From Candidatus Peregrinibacteria bacterium (GTDB lineage Bacteria; Patescibacteriota; Gracilibacteria; UBA1369; UBA12463), in NCBI GenBank assembly GCA_026395555.1, contig JAPLYO010000009.1:1-62385 (forward strand): 62,385 bases of DNA, written 5' to 3'. Under the pieces are notes generated by a model. The model worked only from the letters and a program-made list of their open reading frames with translations. It was not told the DNA's origin and ran no database searches. Position 1 is the stretch's first letter, and each line of letters opens with the position of its first letter. The position numbers and the translations under genes were made by a program. This document shows positions 6,318 through 14,171 of this stretch, piece by piece.

Positions 6318-8072
6318 ATGGCTTTTCGCACCGTTATATATCTTCGCAAATCCTCAAAAGACAGAGAAGAAAAGCAGATTCATTCCATCGAACGTCAGAG
6401 AAAGGACATCGAGGAGTATCTTGAAAAGCGCGAAAAAATGGATGAGGTACTGAGGTTTGATTCTGATAAGGATCTTTTTTACGAGGATGCTTCCGCGAAG
6501 TACGAAGGACGCCCTGAGTTCAATCGCATGATTCATGAAGTCAAAAAGAATAAATACGATATTTTGCTCTGTACCGATTTGTCCCGTCTCTCTCGTAATG
6601 CTATTGATAACGGCGTGCTTGTCCAGCTTTTGGAGAAGGGGTATTTGCAGGAGATCCGTACTCTCGACAAAGTTTTTACAACGACACCTACTGATAAATT
6701 TACTCTCTCGCTCTTCCTTGCGGTTTCGAAGTACGAAAATGACCAAAGGGCTTTGAATACCACCTCAGGTATGAGTAACCGACGCGCTCAAGGCGCTACC
6801 ACTTTTAAGGCGCCGATGGGCTATATTAATTGCGGTGAAGATAAGGGCAATAAGTGGGTTGAAAGAGATGATTATGCCGAGAACTTTGTAAAAATAAAGA
6901 GATTGTGGATGCTTTTCTCGACCGGGGCACATACCGTTAAGGCACTTACGGATGAGGCTCGTGCGCTTGGGGTCACCGTTTTGGGCGCGAAGGGAAAAAG
7001 GTCTTCTCCGGTTGCCACGACACTGCGCAACATGTTTTCAAATCGTTATTATACTGGCTGCATTAGGGATACTGATAAAAGCGGTGAGGAGATTTGGAAG
7101 GAAGGAAATCATGAAGCGATGGTGACAGTGGAGGAGTACGGGCAAGTACAGCTTGTACTTCAAAAATATGGCTACCAGCATGTAAAAATGGACAGGGCAC
7201 CTGATCTTCCCGGTATTATCAAGTCGATTGCTGTCAGTGGGCTTTATCAGATTAAGGACCAGAATGGAGACTTAAAGCCAGCCTCGATGATTTACGAGAA
7301 GAAAACACGTTATACTTGTTCGAAGTGTAAATATCGACAAACGCCGAGTCAGCCTAGACCATGTCCCAAATGCGGAACTCCAATCGATAAAGATACACGT
7401 GCCTATGTAGACGAACGTATGGCTCACTTCACTCAGAGACATGGGAAGAAGGACTCGATCAAATTCGAGCATGTTGAGGAGCTTTTGAAGAAGGAGCTCG
7501 GAAAGCTCGTTATTAGCAATGCTCTTTTTGACGTCCTTAGGAGGCAGCTCTATACGAAGTGGCTTGAAAAACAGAAAATTGTTTCGACAAAGAGAAAAGA
7601 GCTGAAGGTCCATATAGAAAAGCTTGAAGAGGAAAGGGATGGGCTACTTCGAAAGAAGTATGCGGGAGGTGAGGACTCTGACAAGCTCAAGCTCGCTACT
7701 GGTAGCGTAGAAAAGGATATTGAAAGTTATGAGGAGCAGCTGGCTGAATTGAAGGAGAAGTATGAAGAGGAGTACGAGATTGCTTGGCAGAAAGCCCAAA
7801 TCTTGAGAGATGCTAAGGAGATTTTGAACCCAAAAACTGACTTCGAACCAAAAAAGAGACTCATTTTATCGCTCGTTTCGAACCTTGTTTTTTATAAGAA
7901 TAAAATTGAGGTTAAATGGAAGGAACCTTTTGGTAGACTGGTAAAAGCGGGCATTGTTAAAAACATGGCGTGTGCCATTGAGAGTGATTCTAAGGCTGCA
8001 ATTATAACTGGCTCCCCGAGTTGGATTCGAACCAACGACCTACCGGTTAACAGCCGGTTGCTCTACCGCTGA
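6318..8072 (+). CDS. Large serine recombinase / integrase
   Basis: 584 residues in the typical large-serine-recombinase order. The N-terminal catalytic resolvase domain has RKSS with the nucleophile at about Ser12 and the LSRLSRN region near residue 90. It is followed by a recombinase domain, a zinc ribbon with C-x2-C at about 334-337 and CPKC near 350, and a long coiled coil (about 415-500). The last 20 or so codons (from about 8010) are the antisense of tRNA-Asn, so the stop codon is supplied by the integration target. In the excised circle the C-terminus should differ. The enzyme would join attP to the tRNA site through a short core. Confidence 0.9.
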   Translation: MAFRTVIYLRKSSKDREEKQIHSIERQRKDIEEYLEKREKMDEVLRFDSDKDLFYEDASAKYEGRPEFNRMIHEVKKNKYDILLCTDLSRLSRNAIDNGVLVQLLEKGYLQEIRTLDKVFTTTPTDKFTLSLFLAVSKYENDQRALNTTSGMSNRRAQGATTFKAPMGYINCGEDKGNKWVERDDYAENFVKIKRLWMLFSTGAHTVKALTDEARALGVTVLGAKGKRSSPVATTLRNMFSNRYYTGCIRDTDKSGEEIWKEGNHEAMVTVEEYGQVQLVLQKYGYQHVKMDRAPDLPGIIKSIAVSGLYQIKDQNGDLKPASMIYEKKTRYTCSKCKYRQTPSQPRPCPKCGTPIDKDTRAYVDERMAHFTQRHGKKDSIKFEHVEELLKKELGKLVISNALFDVLRRQLYTKWLEKQKIVSTKRKELKVHIEKLEEERDGLLRKKYAGGEDSDKLKLATGSVEKDIESYEEQLAELKEKYEEEYEIAWQKAQILRDAKEILNPKTDFEPKKRLILSLVSNLVFYKNKIEVKWKEPFGRLVKAGIVKNMACAIESDSKAAIITGSPSWIRTNDLPVNSRLLYR

Positions 8073-8083
8073 GCTATCAGGGA
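8009..8083 (-). tRNA. tRNA-Asn (anticodon GTT)
   Basis: A 75-nt cloverleaf on the minus strand. The acceptor stem TCCCTGA pairs with TCGGGGA (one G-T), the D-arm is AGCTCAGCGGTAGAGC, the anticodon loop has GTT, the T-loop is TTCGAAT, and CCA is encoded. The 3' half overlaps the end of the recombinase gene on the other strand. Confidence 0.95.
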
Positions 8084-8111
8084 CCGCGCAAACAAAATTA
8101 CTAGCCCGCCA

Positions 8112-8140
8112 ACTATAGCGAACCTGAGGGTGAAATTCAA
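8112..8140 (-). promoter_or_regulatory. Sigma-70 promoter for tRNA-Asn
   Basis: On the minus strand TTGAAT (8140-8135) and TATAGT (8117-8112) are separated by 17 bp. The expected start is about 20 nt upstream of the mature tRNA 5' end. Confidence 0.7.
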
Positions 8141-8185
8141 TCTTATGCCTCGTGAGCGCAATGGGCGTGTATCATAAAGCAGCTC

Positions 8186-8215
8186 TTTACATTTTGTAAA
8201 TATATATTATACTAT
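8186..8215 (+). promoter_or_regulatory. Likely promoter for the methyltransferase gene
   Basis: TTTACA (8186-8191) and TACTAT (8210-8215) with an 18-bp spacer lie about 20 bp upstream of the ATG at 8237, in an AT-rich stretch. Confidence 0.5.
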
Positions 8216-8236
8216 TCTACCTATAGAATATATATA

Positions 8237-9250
8237 ATGAAAGAGGATATACAATCAACGCCAGAGGAAGATGATCTTGATCTCGTAGATCCCTACGAGG
8301 CGTTTTGGCGGGCGGAGAGAGATAGGGAGTCGGGCAATATCGTGGATGAACAGCGATCGTATCTGATAACTGATCGCAATGATGTTGCGTTGGCACTTCG
8401 TGCGGCTGTTACAAATCTTTTCAAAGAAGAAAAAGTAAAACCCAATGAGTCGTTATTGGAGATTGGTTGTGGTATTGGATATTTCAGATCACTTGTTCCG
8501 CCGAAGTTTCATAATAGTTTTCTTCATACTGATCCTTCCGAGTTGGCGCTCGCAGAGGCGAGGAAGCAGTATCCTGATGGAATGTTCGCAAGAATGGATG
8601 CGATGCGTATGGATACGATTCGTTCCGGAAGTGTCGATCGTATTTTTGGTATGAATGTTTTTAATTATGTCTCTGCGGCTCATCGCAAACGTATCTTGGA
8701 TGAGGCGCTTCGTGTATTGAAACCGGGCGGTGCACTCTATGCTCTATCGGATTTGCAGCCGAATGATCGTTCTATTTTGCCGGAGTTAGCGAAAGAGGCG
8801 AATATTCCACTTCGCTATGTTGGAACTTCCAAAGTGCACTCTAATGGCGTTACCTATGTGAAGGCAACTGATAGACGTGAGGGTTCCGGATACGCTTCTG
8901 CTATGAGTAGTATGTTTGGTATGCTCGATGGCGAAGAAGATGGACGATATGTTGCCACGGGTCCTTATTTGGCTGAGAAGGTTTTGCACCCTGTGTTTCA
9001 GCGACGTTTTTCTCAGGCTGATGTTTGTGGAATAATTGGTGTCGGACCTGCTCCACTTCTTGCACCGGCTTGCCTAGTTCGGACGAATACCTACGCTCGA
9101 GTCTATGATGTTTTGAGTCAATCTCGCAGTAGCGTGTTTCGGGCATTCGCTCGATATATTGACTCTGATGTGGAGCTTTCAGGGTATCGTTTTCCAAATT
9201 TGAGGCGCCTCGAAATCGCTGCTATTCAGATAAATAAGGGCGTGAAATAG
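8237..9250 (+). CDS. Class I SAM-dependent methyltransferase
   Basis: 337 residues. Motif I is clear as LLEIGCGIGYF (about 73-83), followed by an acidic strand-2 end (HTDPSE, about 98) and 'DRIFGMNVFNYVS' at motif IV/post-I, all typical of methyltransferase domain 11-type enzymes. The C-terminal 150 residues carry an extra alpha/beta region not recognised. The substrate cannot be told; small molecule or lipid methylation is more likely than nucleic acid because no NPPY-type motif is seen. It is the first chromosomal gene after the tRNA-Asn integration site and converges closely with the gene ending at 9253. Confidence 0.75.
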   Translation: MKEDIQSTPEEDDLDLVDPYEAFWRAERDRESGNIVDEQRSYLITDRNDVALALRAAVTNLFKEEKVKPNESLLEIGCGIGYFRSLVPPKFHNSFLHTDPSELALAEARKQYPDGMFARMDAMRMDTIRSGSVDRIFGMNVFNYVSAAHRKRILDEALRVLKPGGALYALSDLQPNDRSILPELAKEANIPLRYVGTSKVHSNGVTYVKATDRREGSGYASAMSSMFGMLDGEEDGRYVATGPYLAEKVLHPVFQRRFSQADVCGIIGVGPAPLLAPACLVRTNTYARVYDVLSQSRSSVFRAFARYIDSDVELSGYRFPNLRRLEIAAIQINKGVK

Positions 9251-9252
9251 TT

Positions 9253-10524
9253 TTACTGCGGCATCAGTACGAAAATTTCTCTGCCGACCATGGCGTCTTC
9301 GCGGTCGTAGATGAGGGTGTGGCGGTCGAGACAGTAGCCTTTTGTGAGGGCTTGCTCGGGAGTGAAACGTTTGAGAATCCAGTTGGGGAGGAGGGGAGTG
9401 AACTTGAGGCCGGAGGACTTGATGCCTTCGATAATTTGTTCGTTGAAGACGTAGTCGGTTGCGCCGTTTCGGTGCGCGGCGATAGCGAATACGATCGGTA
9501 CGTGGAGCTGGGCAAACTTCTGAATCGCTTTTTTATAGAGGTCGCCGAGGTTTTGTTGGACCTGTCTGGTCTCGGCTACGGTTGGCTTTTTCTTGAAGTA
9601 GGGACCGAGGAAGCTCTCGGAGACGACCATGGATGGGTTGTGCTGTTTAAGAATTTCTTCAGGGTTCATGCTCGTTACGTCCTGATGAAATGTTTTGAAG
9701 GTATAGTGCTGGGTGTGCTCGAAGTTTTTCTGAATCCACTCGCAGTTTTCCTGGGCGCCGATGACCGTTTCCTGTCGAATGTCTGATCCGATGCAGTTGA
9801 TGCGACAAAGAAGTGACTCCATGAGGATCGTTCCACTACCGCAAAACGGGTCGTAGAGGAGGTTTGTCGCGACGTCCTTGCACATGCCTTCTCCGAGTCC
9901 GATCATAATTTGGGCGAGTTTTGGAGGAAGCATGCCCGCCTGATTGTCACGGTAGGGCTTGTGGTAGTCGCGCTCGGCATAGAGCCGGAAGTCCTGGGCG
10001 GCGACCGTATAGGTACCGTAGAACTTTCCCTCTACCATGGCGAAATTGAACTCTACTCCTTTGCGAATGATATTTTCCGTGAGGGCGACGGCGCTCTCGA
10101 CGTTAGCGTTGGATTTATTGAGGTATCGACTCATGTATCCTAACTCTGTCAGATATTTTTTATATATTTTTAAGAAATCTATCACGAGTTTGTTAGAACG
10201 CTGCGGTAGATTGTAGGTGTTCGCGGCAAAGATAACTTTTTTGAGCGCCATGATTCGGGAGTGCACGCCTGCATAAGACTTCTCGATGAGTGTCTCAATT
10301 GACGGCTCACGGTCGAACTCCTGATATACCTTCGCAATCTTCATCGTTCCGCCCATACGTAATAGCGTCGATTCAATGTTGCGAACGCGGGGATCCTCCT
10401 CATCCAACTCCACCAATGCCAACTCATCTTCGAAACCCTTTATACATTTTTCACCCCATATTGCGATGATCTCCGCCAATGATATCAGTGGCTTCCTACC
10501 TAGAATGAAGAGAAAAGTACTCAT
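9253..10524 (-). CDS. TRM11-like RNA/DNA methyltransferase
   Basis: 423 residues. The N-terminus 'FLFILGRKPLISLAEI' resembles the start of the Trm11 tRNA guanosine methyltransferase family. The catalytic domain has RD-x-QAGMLPPKLAQIM followed by motif I DPFCGSGTI (225-233) and GSDI at strand 2. The expected motif IV DPPYG is replaced by a SESFLGP sequence (about 303-309), so base specificity may differ or activity may be reduced. Family members make N2-methylguanosine at tRNA position 10; that target is inferred from homology only. It is monocistronic and starts at ATG 10524. Confidence 0.75.
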   Translation of the reverse strand: MSTFLFILGRKPLISLAEIIAIWGEKCIKGFEDELALVELDEEDPRVRNIESTLLRMGGTMKIAKVYQEFDREPSIETLIEKSYAGVHSRIMALKKVIFAANTYNLPQRSNKLVIDFLKIYKKYLTELGYMSRYLNKSNANVESAVALTENIIRKGVEFNFAMVEGKFYGTYTVAAQDFRLYAERDYHKPYRDNQAGMLPPKLAQIMIGLGEGMCKDVATNLLYDPFCGSGTILMESLLCRINCIGSDIRQETVIGAQENCEWIQKNFEHTQHYTFKTFHQDVTSMNPEEILKQHNPSMVVSESFLGPYFKKKPTVAETRQVQQNLGDLYKKAIQKFAQLHVPIVFAIAAHRNGATDYVFNEQIIEGIKSSGLKFTPLLPNWILKRFTPEQALTKGYCLDRHTLIYDREDAMVGREIFVLMPQ

Positions 10525-10681
10525 GAGTGCGACGGTCGGTCAGATATATGGTATGTCGTGTTTGGTGGCTCTCAGTATACTGGTTGTTTTCCTCGCAGGC
10601 TACACGGTTTTCCGCTTTGAAACGGCTTCGGAGGCTCTTTGTCCGATCGTTCCGGTGAGCTCATCTTCTACACCGCACTAG
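10523..10681 (+). CDS. Possible small single-pass membrane protein
   Basis: A 52-residue frame (58 if started at ATG 10505) with one strong hydrophobic helix (CLVALSILVVFLAGYTVF) and a short polar tail ending SSSSTPH. Its ATG overlaps the start codon of the divergent methyltransferase gene. No ribosome-binding site is visible. The helix is better formed than expected for chance reading, but the gene could still be spurious. Confidence 0.35.
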   Translation: MSATVGQIYGMSCLVALSILVVFLAGYTVFRFETASEALCPIVPVSSSSTPH

Positions 10682-10749
10682 CTGAATTATAGCATAAATT
10701 AGGCTTTATTACAACTTTCTGCTTTGTCTTTTATGGCGTTCTGGGAGTG

Positions 10750-10778
10750 TTGTTTTTTGAGGGGGTATTTGATACAGT
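10750..10778 (+). promoter_or_regulatory. Sigma-70 promoter of ssb
   Basis: TTGTTT (10750-10755), a 17-bp spacer and TACAGT (10773-10778) give a well-formed promoter about 31 bp upstream of the ssb ATG. Confidence 0.6.
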
Positions 10779-10809
10779 GCCGTTACTTGTATTTTTAACT
10801 TCTATTTTT

Positions 10810-11283
10810 ATGAGCATGTCACTGAATCGTGTGCAGTTGATTGGTAATGTTACGAAGGATCCGGATGTGAAGCAGATTCCCGGCGGTACGACCGTTGCGA
10901 CTTTTAGCATCGCTACAAACTACACGTGGAAGGATCAGGCCGGTCAGAAACAGGACAAGGCCGAGTTCCACAACTTGGTAGCATGGAGAAAGTTGGGAGA
11001 GATTGTCTCTCAATATGTAAAGAAGGGGAGCAAGGTCTTTGTAGAGGGACGAATCCAGACACGAGAGTGGGAGGGTCAGGATGGTGCAAAGCGCTACAAG
11101 ACTGAGATTATTCTCGACAATATGATTATGCTTGATAAGAAAGGCGGCATGAGTGAATCATACTCAGACAGCGGCTCTTCCGAGGAGGCGAGCAGCGATC
11201 GAGGACACAGCTCTGTACGGGCTTCCGCTCCTGCAACAGCTGATATTGAGGAGAGTATCAATATTGAGGATTTGCCTTTCTAG
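10810..11283 (+). CDS. ssb: Single-stranded DNA-binding protein
   Basis: 157 residues from ATG 10810, chosen because the OB fold starts at once with SLNRVQLIGNVTKDPDV. The OB-fold landmarks EFHNLVAWRKLGEIV and KGSKVFVEGRIQTREW are all present. A low-complexity Ser/Gly/Glu linker leads to an acidic C-terminal tip ending IEDLPF, the usual docking peptide for replication and repair partners (family knowledge). SSB coats single-stranded DNA during replication, recombination and repair. It is monocistronic, with its own promoter upstream and a strong terminator at 11302-11353. Confidence 0.96.
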   Translation: MSMSLNRVQLIGNVTKDPDVKQIPGGTTVATFSIATNYTWKDQAGQKQDKAEFHNLVAWRKLGEIVSQYVKKGSKVFVEGRIQTREWEGQDGAKRYKTEIILDNMIMLDKKGGMSESYSDSGSSEEASSDRGHSSVRASAPATADIEESINIEDLPF

Positions 11284-11301
11284 TCTTAAATTAACTCACA
11301 C

Positions 11302-11353
11302 AAAAAAAGAGCGCCTGATATACAAATATAATAAGTATACAGACGCTCTTTTT
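11302..11353. terminator. Bidirectional rho-independent terminator after ssb
   Basis: A long stem, aaaagagcg with cgctctttt extended by a tatac/gtata inner pairing, is flanked by an A-tract and a T-tract, so it can act on both strands. It lies about 20 bp after the ssb stop. Confidence 0.8.
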
Positions 11354-11805
11354 AGACCAACTTCTATGGATGTTCCCATCTGACGCAAAAAATGTTCGTG
11401 CGCAGGTGAAGCATACACAGGGTCGGTTCATACATTATGGTCGACGAACCGTCATGTATTCTTCCCTACGGAAGAGTTCCCCTGCCTTCCTTTGGTGTTT
11501 TGTTTATAGATGAGGTTCACCTTCATCTCGTTTATTTTTGTTTTTGTATCTCAGACTCAATATTAGAAAGTCTGAAGACAAGTTTTTGTTTGCTACTTTT
11601 TTCAGGCATCGTCGTGCCTATGATCGAAAAGTAGGGGAAGAAAGCGAAAATCCTATACTGTTTATCGCCTTGTCTCCATACTTTTCTCTGAAAGAAAAGC
11701 AGCTGGGGTGGGTGTTTTTGTAAATCTTCAAGGAACGAACAAATCTGAGTATTCTACCATTAATTAGCTTTTTTTTCAAGCATTGTGTCCCGTTTCTTTC
11801 CACTT
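11354..11805. other. Gene-free region with small hairpins
   Basis: No credible gene is seen in about 450 bp. Small stem-loops are present, such as ggttc/gaacc (about 11423-11449), ttcc/ggaa (about 11461-11472) and cagact/agtctg (about 11550-11575). A structured RNA is possible, but no promoter-terminator pair encloses these elements convincingly. Confidence 0.3.
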
Positions 11806-11834
11806 TTGCGGTTTTGGAAAGTTTGTTGTAGACT
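11806..11834 (+). promoter_or_regulatory. Sigma-70 promoter giving a leaderless gmk mRNA
   Basis: TTGCGG (11806-11811), a 17-bp spacer and TAGACT (11829-11834). Only seven bases separate the -10 box from the ATG at 11842, so transcription should start at or next to the start codon. Confidence 0.6.
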
Positions 11835-11841
11835 TGCGGCC

Positions 11842-12432
11842 ATGGAGGTCACAAATTTGTCATTACCGGGTAAGCTTTTCCTCGTCGTCGGACCCTCGGG
11901 TTCCGGCAAGGGATCGATGATTGCAAAGCTGAAACAGCGTCATCCGCACTATGTTTTCCCGCTTTCCTGTACTACGCGCGATCCACGCCCTGGCGAGAAG
12001 CCGGGCGAGGTCTATAACTACATAAGCAAGGACGAGTTTGTAAAGGGTATCGAGGGGGGCGAGTTCTTGGAGTGGGCCGAGGTCCATCAGGACCATTATT
12101 ACGGCATCCTCAAGGGGCCGATTTTCCAGGCGTTGAAAGAGGGGAAAACTATCATCCGAGAGATTGATATTCAGGGATTCAAATCGGTATCCAACATTGT
12201 TCCTCCGGAAAACTTGGTCGGTGTCTTTATCTACGTTCCGGATTTAAATGAACTCAAGCGACGAATTCTCATGCGAGGAAAACTCCCTGATGAGGAGATT
12301 GAGAAACGGCTTATCAGTGCGCAAAAGGAAATTGATCAATCTGATTTGTGTAAGTACAAAATTGATAGTATCCCCGGCGAAATTGACCGCATGGCCAATG
12401 ACATGGAGGCTATCATTGCGAAAGAGATGTAA
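11842..12432 (+). CDS. gmk: Guanylate kinase
   Basis: 196 residues from ATG 11842, chosen because the beta-1 strand and P-loop (VVGPSGSGKGS, 15-25) follow at the usual distance and a promoter -10 box lies seven bases upstream. Later motifs fit the family: SCTTRDPRPGE for GMP binding, GEFLEWAEVH, and DIQGFKSV in place of the usual DIDVQGA. The enzyme makes GDP from GMP and ATP in the cytoplasm. Length is normal. It is monocistronic and shows no Shine-Dalgarno, in keeping with a leaderless message. Confidence 0.95.
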   Translation: MEVTNLSLPGKLFLVVGPSGSGKGSMIAKLKQRHPHYVFPLSCTTRDPRPGEKPGEVYNYISKDEFVKGIEGGEFLEWAEVHQDHYYGILKGPIFQALKEGKTIIREIDIQGFKSVSNIVPPENLVGVFIYVPDLNELKRRILMRGKLPDEEIEKRLISAQKEIDQSDLCKYKIDSIPGEIDRMANDMEAIIAKEM

Positions 12433-12508
12433 TTTTCATAAAGTGTTGTTTTGTTAATTCGTTCGGAGGTATAATTGCTCCTAACCTATTTTCTTAACCC
12501 CCATTTTT

Positions 12509-12760
12509 ATGGCACTCGACACTGTCGGTCCTAATTTTTCTTATTTGGATGGGGTGATTACCCCATTGAAGCAGCATGCTATGCTCGACGCTTTTATTAT
12601 TGAGAAGATTATCAAAGACGGTCAGGAGGACGTACGTCAAAGAATAGGTATTCCCCGTCCTGACTGGGGCGAGCCACTTCCCCCTCCTCCTTCTCGTCCT
12701 ATGAATGCGGAACGAGACGAAGACGATAGCGATAGAGGCTACTTCGAGCTAGATATGTAG
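12509..12760 (+). CDS. Small conserved-looking hypothetical protein
   Basis: 83 residues. The first half is helical (LDGVITPLKQHAMLDAFIIEKII), followed by a proline-rich segment (GEPLPPPPSRP) and an acidic tail (ERDEDDSDRGYFELDM). There is no signal peptide or membrane segment. A TATAAT box lies about 35 bp upstream near 12470. The compact fold plus disordered acidic tail suggests a small binding or regulatory protein; its position after gmk hints at rpoZ, but no omega-subunit motif is seen and I do not call it so. Confidence 0.6.
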   Translation: MALDTVGPNFSYLDGVITPLKQHAMLDAFIIEKIIKDGQEDVRQRIGIPRPDWGEPLPPPPSRPMNAERDEDDSDRGYFELDM

Positions 12761-12804
12761 TTTTCGCCCCTATCTCTCACCGTATCTCAGCTTCACCTTA
12801 GCCA

Positions 12805-12833
12805 TTGCCTATTTGCCGTGCCTCTTGTACAAT
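12805..12833 (+). promoter_or_regulatory. Sigma-70 promoter for tRNA-Gln
   Basis: TTGCCT (12805-12810), a 17-bp spacer and TACAAT (12828-12833) lie about 35 bp upstream of the mature tRNA 5' end. Confidence 0.7.
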
Positions 12834-12867
12834 TCACCCTGCTTCGCATCGTGTTCACTTTTTACGT

Positions 12868-12941
12868 TGGGGATTCGCCAAGCGGTAAGGCACTGCCCTC
12901 TGGAGGCAGCATCGGGGGTTCGAATCCCTCATCCCCAGCCA
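12868..12941 (+). tRNA. tRNA-Gln (anticodon CTG)
   Basis: A 74-nt cloverleaf with acceptor TGGGGAT/ATCCCCA, D-arm CGCCAAGCGGTAAGGCA, anticodon loop CTCTGGA reading CAG codons, T-loop TTCGAAT and an encoded CCA. The 5' half closely matches the bacterial tRNA-Gln consensus. The three hairpin repeats begin about 50 bp downstream. Confidence 0.95.
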
Positions 12942-12992
12942 AGTTTAGAAAGCTTCAGCTTACAGATTCTAGATATGCAATAATAGAAGATT

Positions 12993-13036
12993 TTGCAGGT
13001 TCATTATAGTCCAGCGAAAGGATACTAGACCTGCAA
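12993..13036. repeat. Dispersed hairpin repeat, copy A
   Basis: The core tagtccagcgaaaggatactagacc (13007-13031) is related to copies B (13918) and C (16191). In this copy the core sits inside a perfect 8-bp inverted repeat, ttgcaggt (12993-13000) with acctgcaa (13029-13036). It lies between tRNA-Gln and the lipoprotein gene. Confidence 0.5.
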
Positions 13037-13055
13037 TTTCAATTAACAATTTTGT

Positions 13056-13904
13056 ATGAAAAAAATAATAACAAGTATTCTGATCCTTTCGACATTGACG
13101 GGATGCGCGAGTGTGAAAAATAATTCAAAAAATATTTTGCCGATTGATGCGAGGAGTACGGTGAGTTTTTTTCAGGAAAAAATAAATGAGGCTCAATTAG
13201 GACTGCAGTTTAGCTCTGATGGGAAGCCTTCGGGATATGATGGTATTTGGTGGATATCTAATGATGATAAAAATATTGCGATTTCGAATGTGTTTGTTGC
13301 AAAGGCAGAAATGGCTATTCCTGCTCTAGAAATGACGCCGGATCAAGAGGCGGTTTTTGAAAAATCTATGAGTCCAGTGCTCGGCTTGATGGATAGTGAA
13401 TTGCTGAAAAATGGTTTCACGAAAAATCTGAAAAATTCATCGAAGAGTCTCAGTAATACAAGTTTTTATGATTATATAGTCGCATACGAAAAAGGTTCTA
13501 CCATTTGTACTTTTACGCAAAATCGAGATTACTACAACCCCAAAGACGATGAGTCGAAGTGGCTTACCTCCCTTACATTTGCTTGTTCTGATGATCTAAA
13601 GGCTAGTTACGATGCACAACTTCCTTATTTGCAGGTATTCGAGAAGGTTCTACGCGAACCATTTACAGGAGAATATGCCGTGACGGATATTGGGAAGCCA
13701 TATGGAGATTTTACTATCGTAAATTTTGGCGGGAGAAGGGGAGGATTTTACTCAATTTTTAAGAAATCAGGTGCTACCTATAAAATTCTTTATTCTGGAC
13801 AAGAAGATCCCTCATGCAAAATTGTTGATTTGAACAAAATTCCAAAGCAGATCGCACCTCGATGTTGGTTGAATAATGGCCTGGAGGAGAGGGATGTAAA
13901 GTAG
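13056..13904 (+). CDS. Predicted lipoprotein of unknown function
   Basis: 282 residues. The N-terminus is a clear lipoprotein signal: MKK, a hydrophobic core, then the LTGC lipobox with the modified Cys at about residue 17. The rest is a soluble extracytoplasmic domain with no recognised family; several aromatic-rich strands (GYDGIWWISNDDKNIAISN) suggest a beta-rich fold. The gene is AT-rich compared with ssb and gmk, and is bracketed by repeat copies A and B, so it looks like a separately acquired single-gene unit. A terminator at 14005 follows. Confidence 0.7.
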   Translation: MKKIITSILILSTLTGCASVKNNSKNILPIDARSTVSFFQEKINEAQLGLQFSSDGKPSGYDGIWWISNDDKNIAISNVFVAKAEMAIPALEMTPDQEAVFEKSMSPVLGLMDSELLKNGFTKNLKNSSKSLSNTSFYDYIVAYEKGSTICTFTQNRDYYNPKDDESKWLTSLTFACSDDLKASYDAQLPYLQVFEKVLREPFTGEYAVTDIGKPYGDFTIVNFGGRRGGFYSIFKKSGATYKILYSGQEDPSCKIVDLNKIPKQIAPRCWLNNGLEERDVK

Positions 13905-13917
13905 ATGAAAAATGAAA

Positions 13918-13956
13918 ATCCCGCGAAAGGGTACTAGACCCGTAAGCTCAGCCAAC
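13918..13956. repeat. Dispersed hairpin repeat, copy B
   Basis: The core atcccgcgaaagggtactag continues to acccgtaagctcagccaac. The gggt-actag-accc hairpin replaces aggat-actag-acct of copy A and ggtt-cta-aacc of copy C, so the paired bases change together. It shares the 13-base tail aagctcagccaac with copy C. Confidence 0.5.
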
Positions 13957-14004
13957 ACGTACACTAGCAAGATTGTATTCCCACATCCCTATGTTTGAGG
14001 GACG

Positions 14005-14027
14005 ACCCCACGAATTGGGTGGTTTTT
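14005..14027 (+). terminator. Terminator after the lipoprotein gene
   Basis: A CCCA/TGGG-based stem around a cgaat loop, extended by flanking C/G pairs with one bulge, is followed by five T residues. Confidence 0.45.
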
Positions 14028-14063
14028 GTCATGAGAAGCGCTTGTTGCTGCGAAGGTGATCTT

Positions 14064-14090
14064 GCAAGGGTTCGAGTCCCGCATACCTCG
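14064..14090 (+). pseudogene. tRNA 3'-end-like fragment
   Basis: gggttcgagtccc is a T-arm with the canonical TTCGAGT loop but only three stem pairs, followed by an acceptor-like ATACCTCG. gagg at 13997-14000 could be a decayed 5' acceptor partner, but no D- or anticodon arm can be drawn between them. It may be a broken tRNA or an attachment-site remnant. Confidence 0.35.
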
Positions 14091-14171
14091 TCTTGTTTTG
14101 CGTTAAGGTCCGCAATTGCAAAAAACTTGAAAATATGGTATAATAGAAAGAATAATAAATAATTATGCACC

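Larger units (their letters stand above)
162..8017. mobile_element. Putative integrative element(s) at tRNA-Asn, encoding a serine recombinase
   Basis: The right end is the tRNA-Asn 3' end (8009-8017), with the serine recombinase gene directly beside and overlapping it, the usual layout when an integrase gene abuts its attachment site. The left end is uncertain. The 11-mer actggctcccc at 8007-8017 recurs exactly at 162-172. A one-base-shifted 11-mer, aactggctccc, is shared between 8006-8016 and 1358-1368. The element may therefore be 7.8 kb or 6.6 kb, or two elements in tandem (162-1368 and 1358-8017). Cargo includes an M23-like protein, a TIGR04255 operon, a membrane zinc-ribbon protein and a trypsin-like protease. 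Seen: the repeats and the gene order. Inferred: mobility and boundaries. Confidence 0.45.

Noticed and set aside
9319..9786. 155-codon plus-strand frame
   Set aside because: Lies wholly antisense to the TRM11-like gene, which has clear catalytic motifs.
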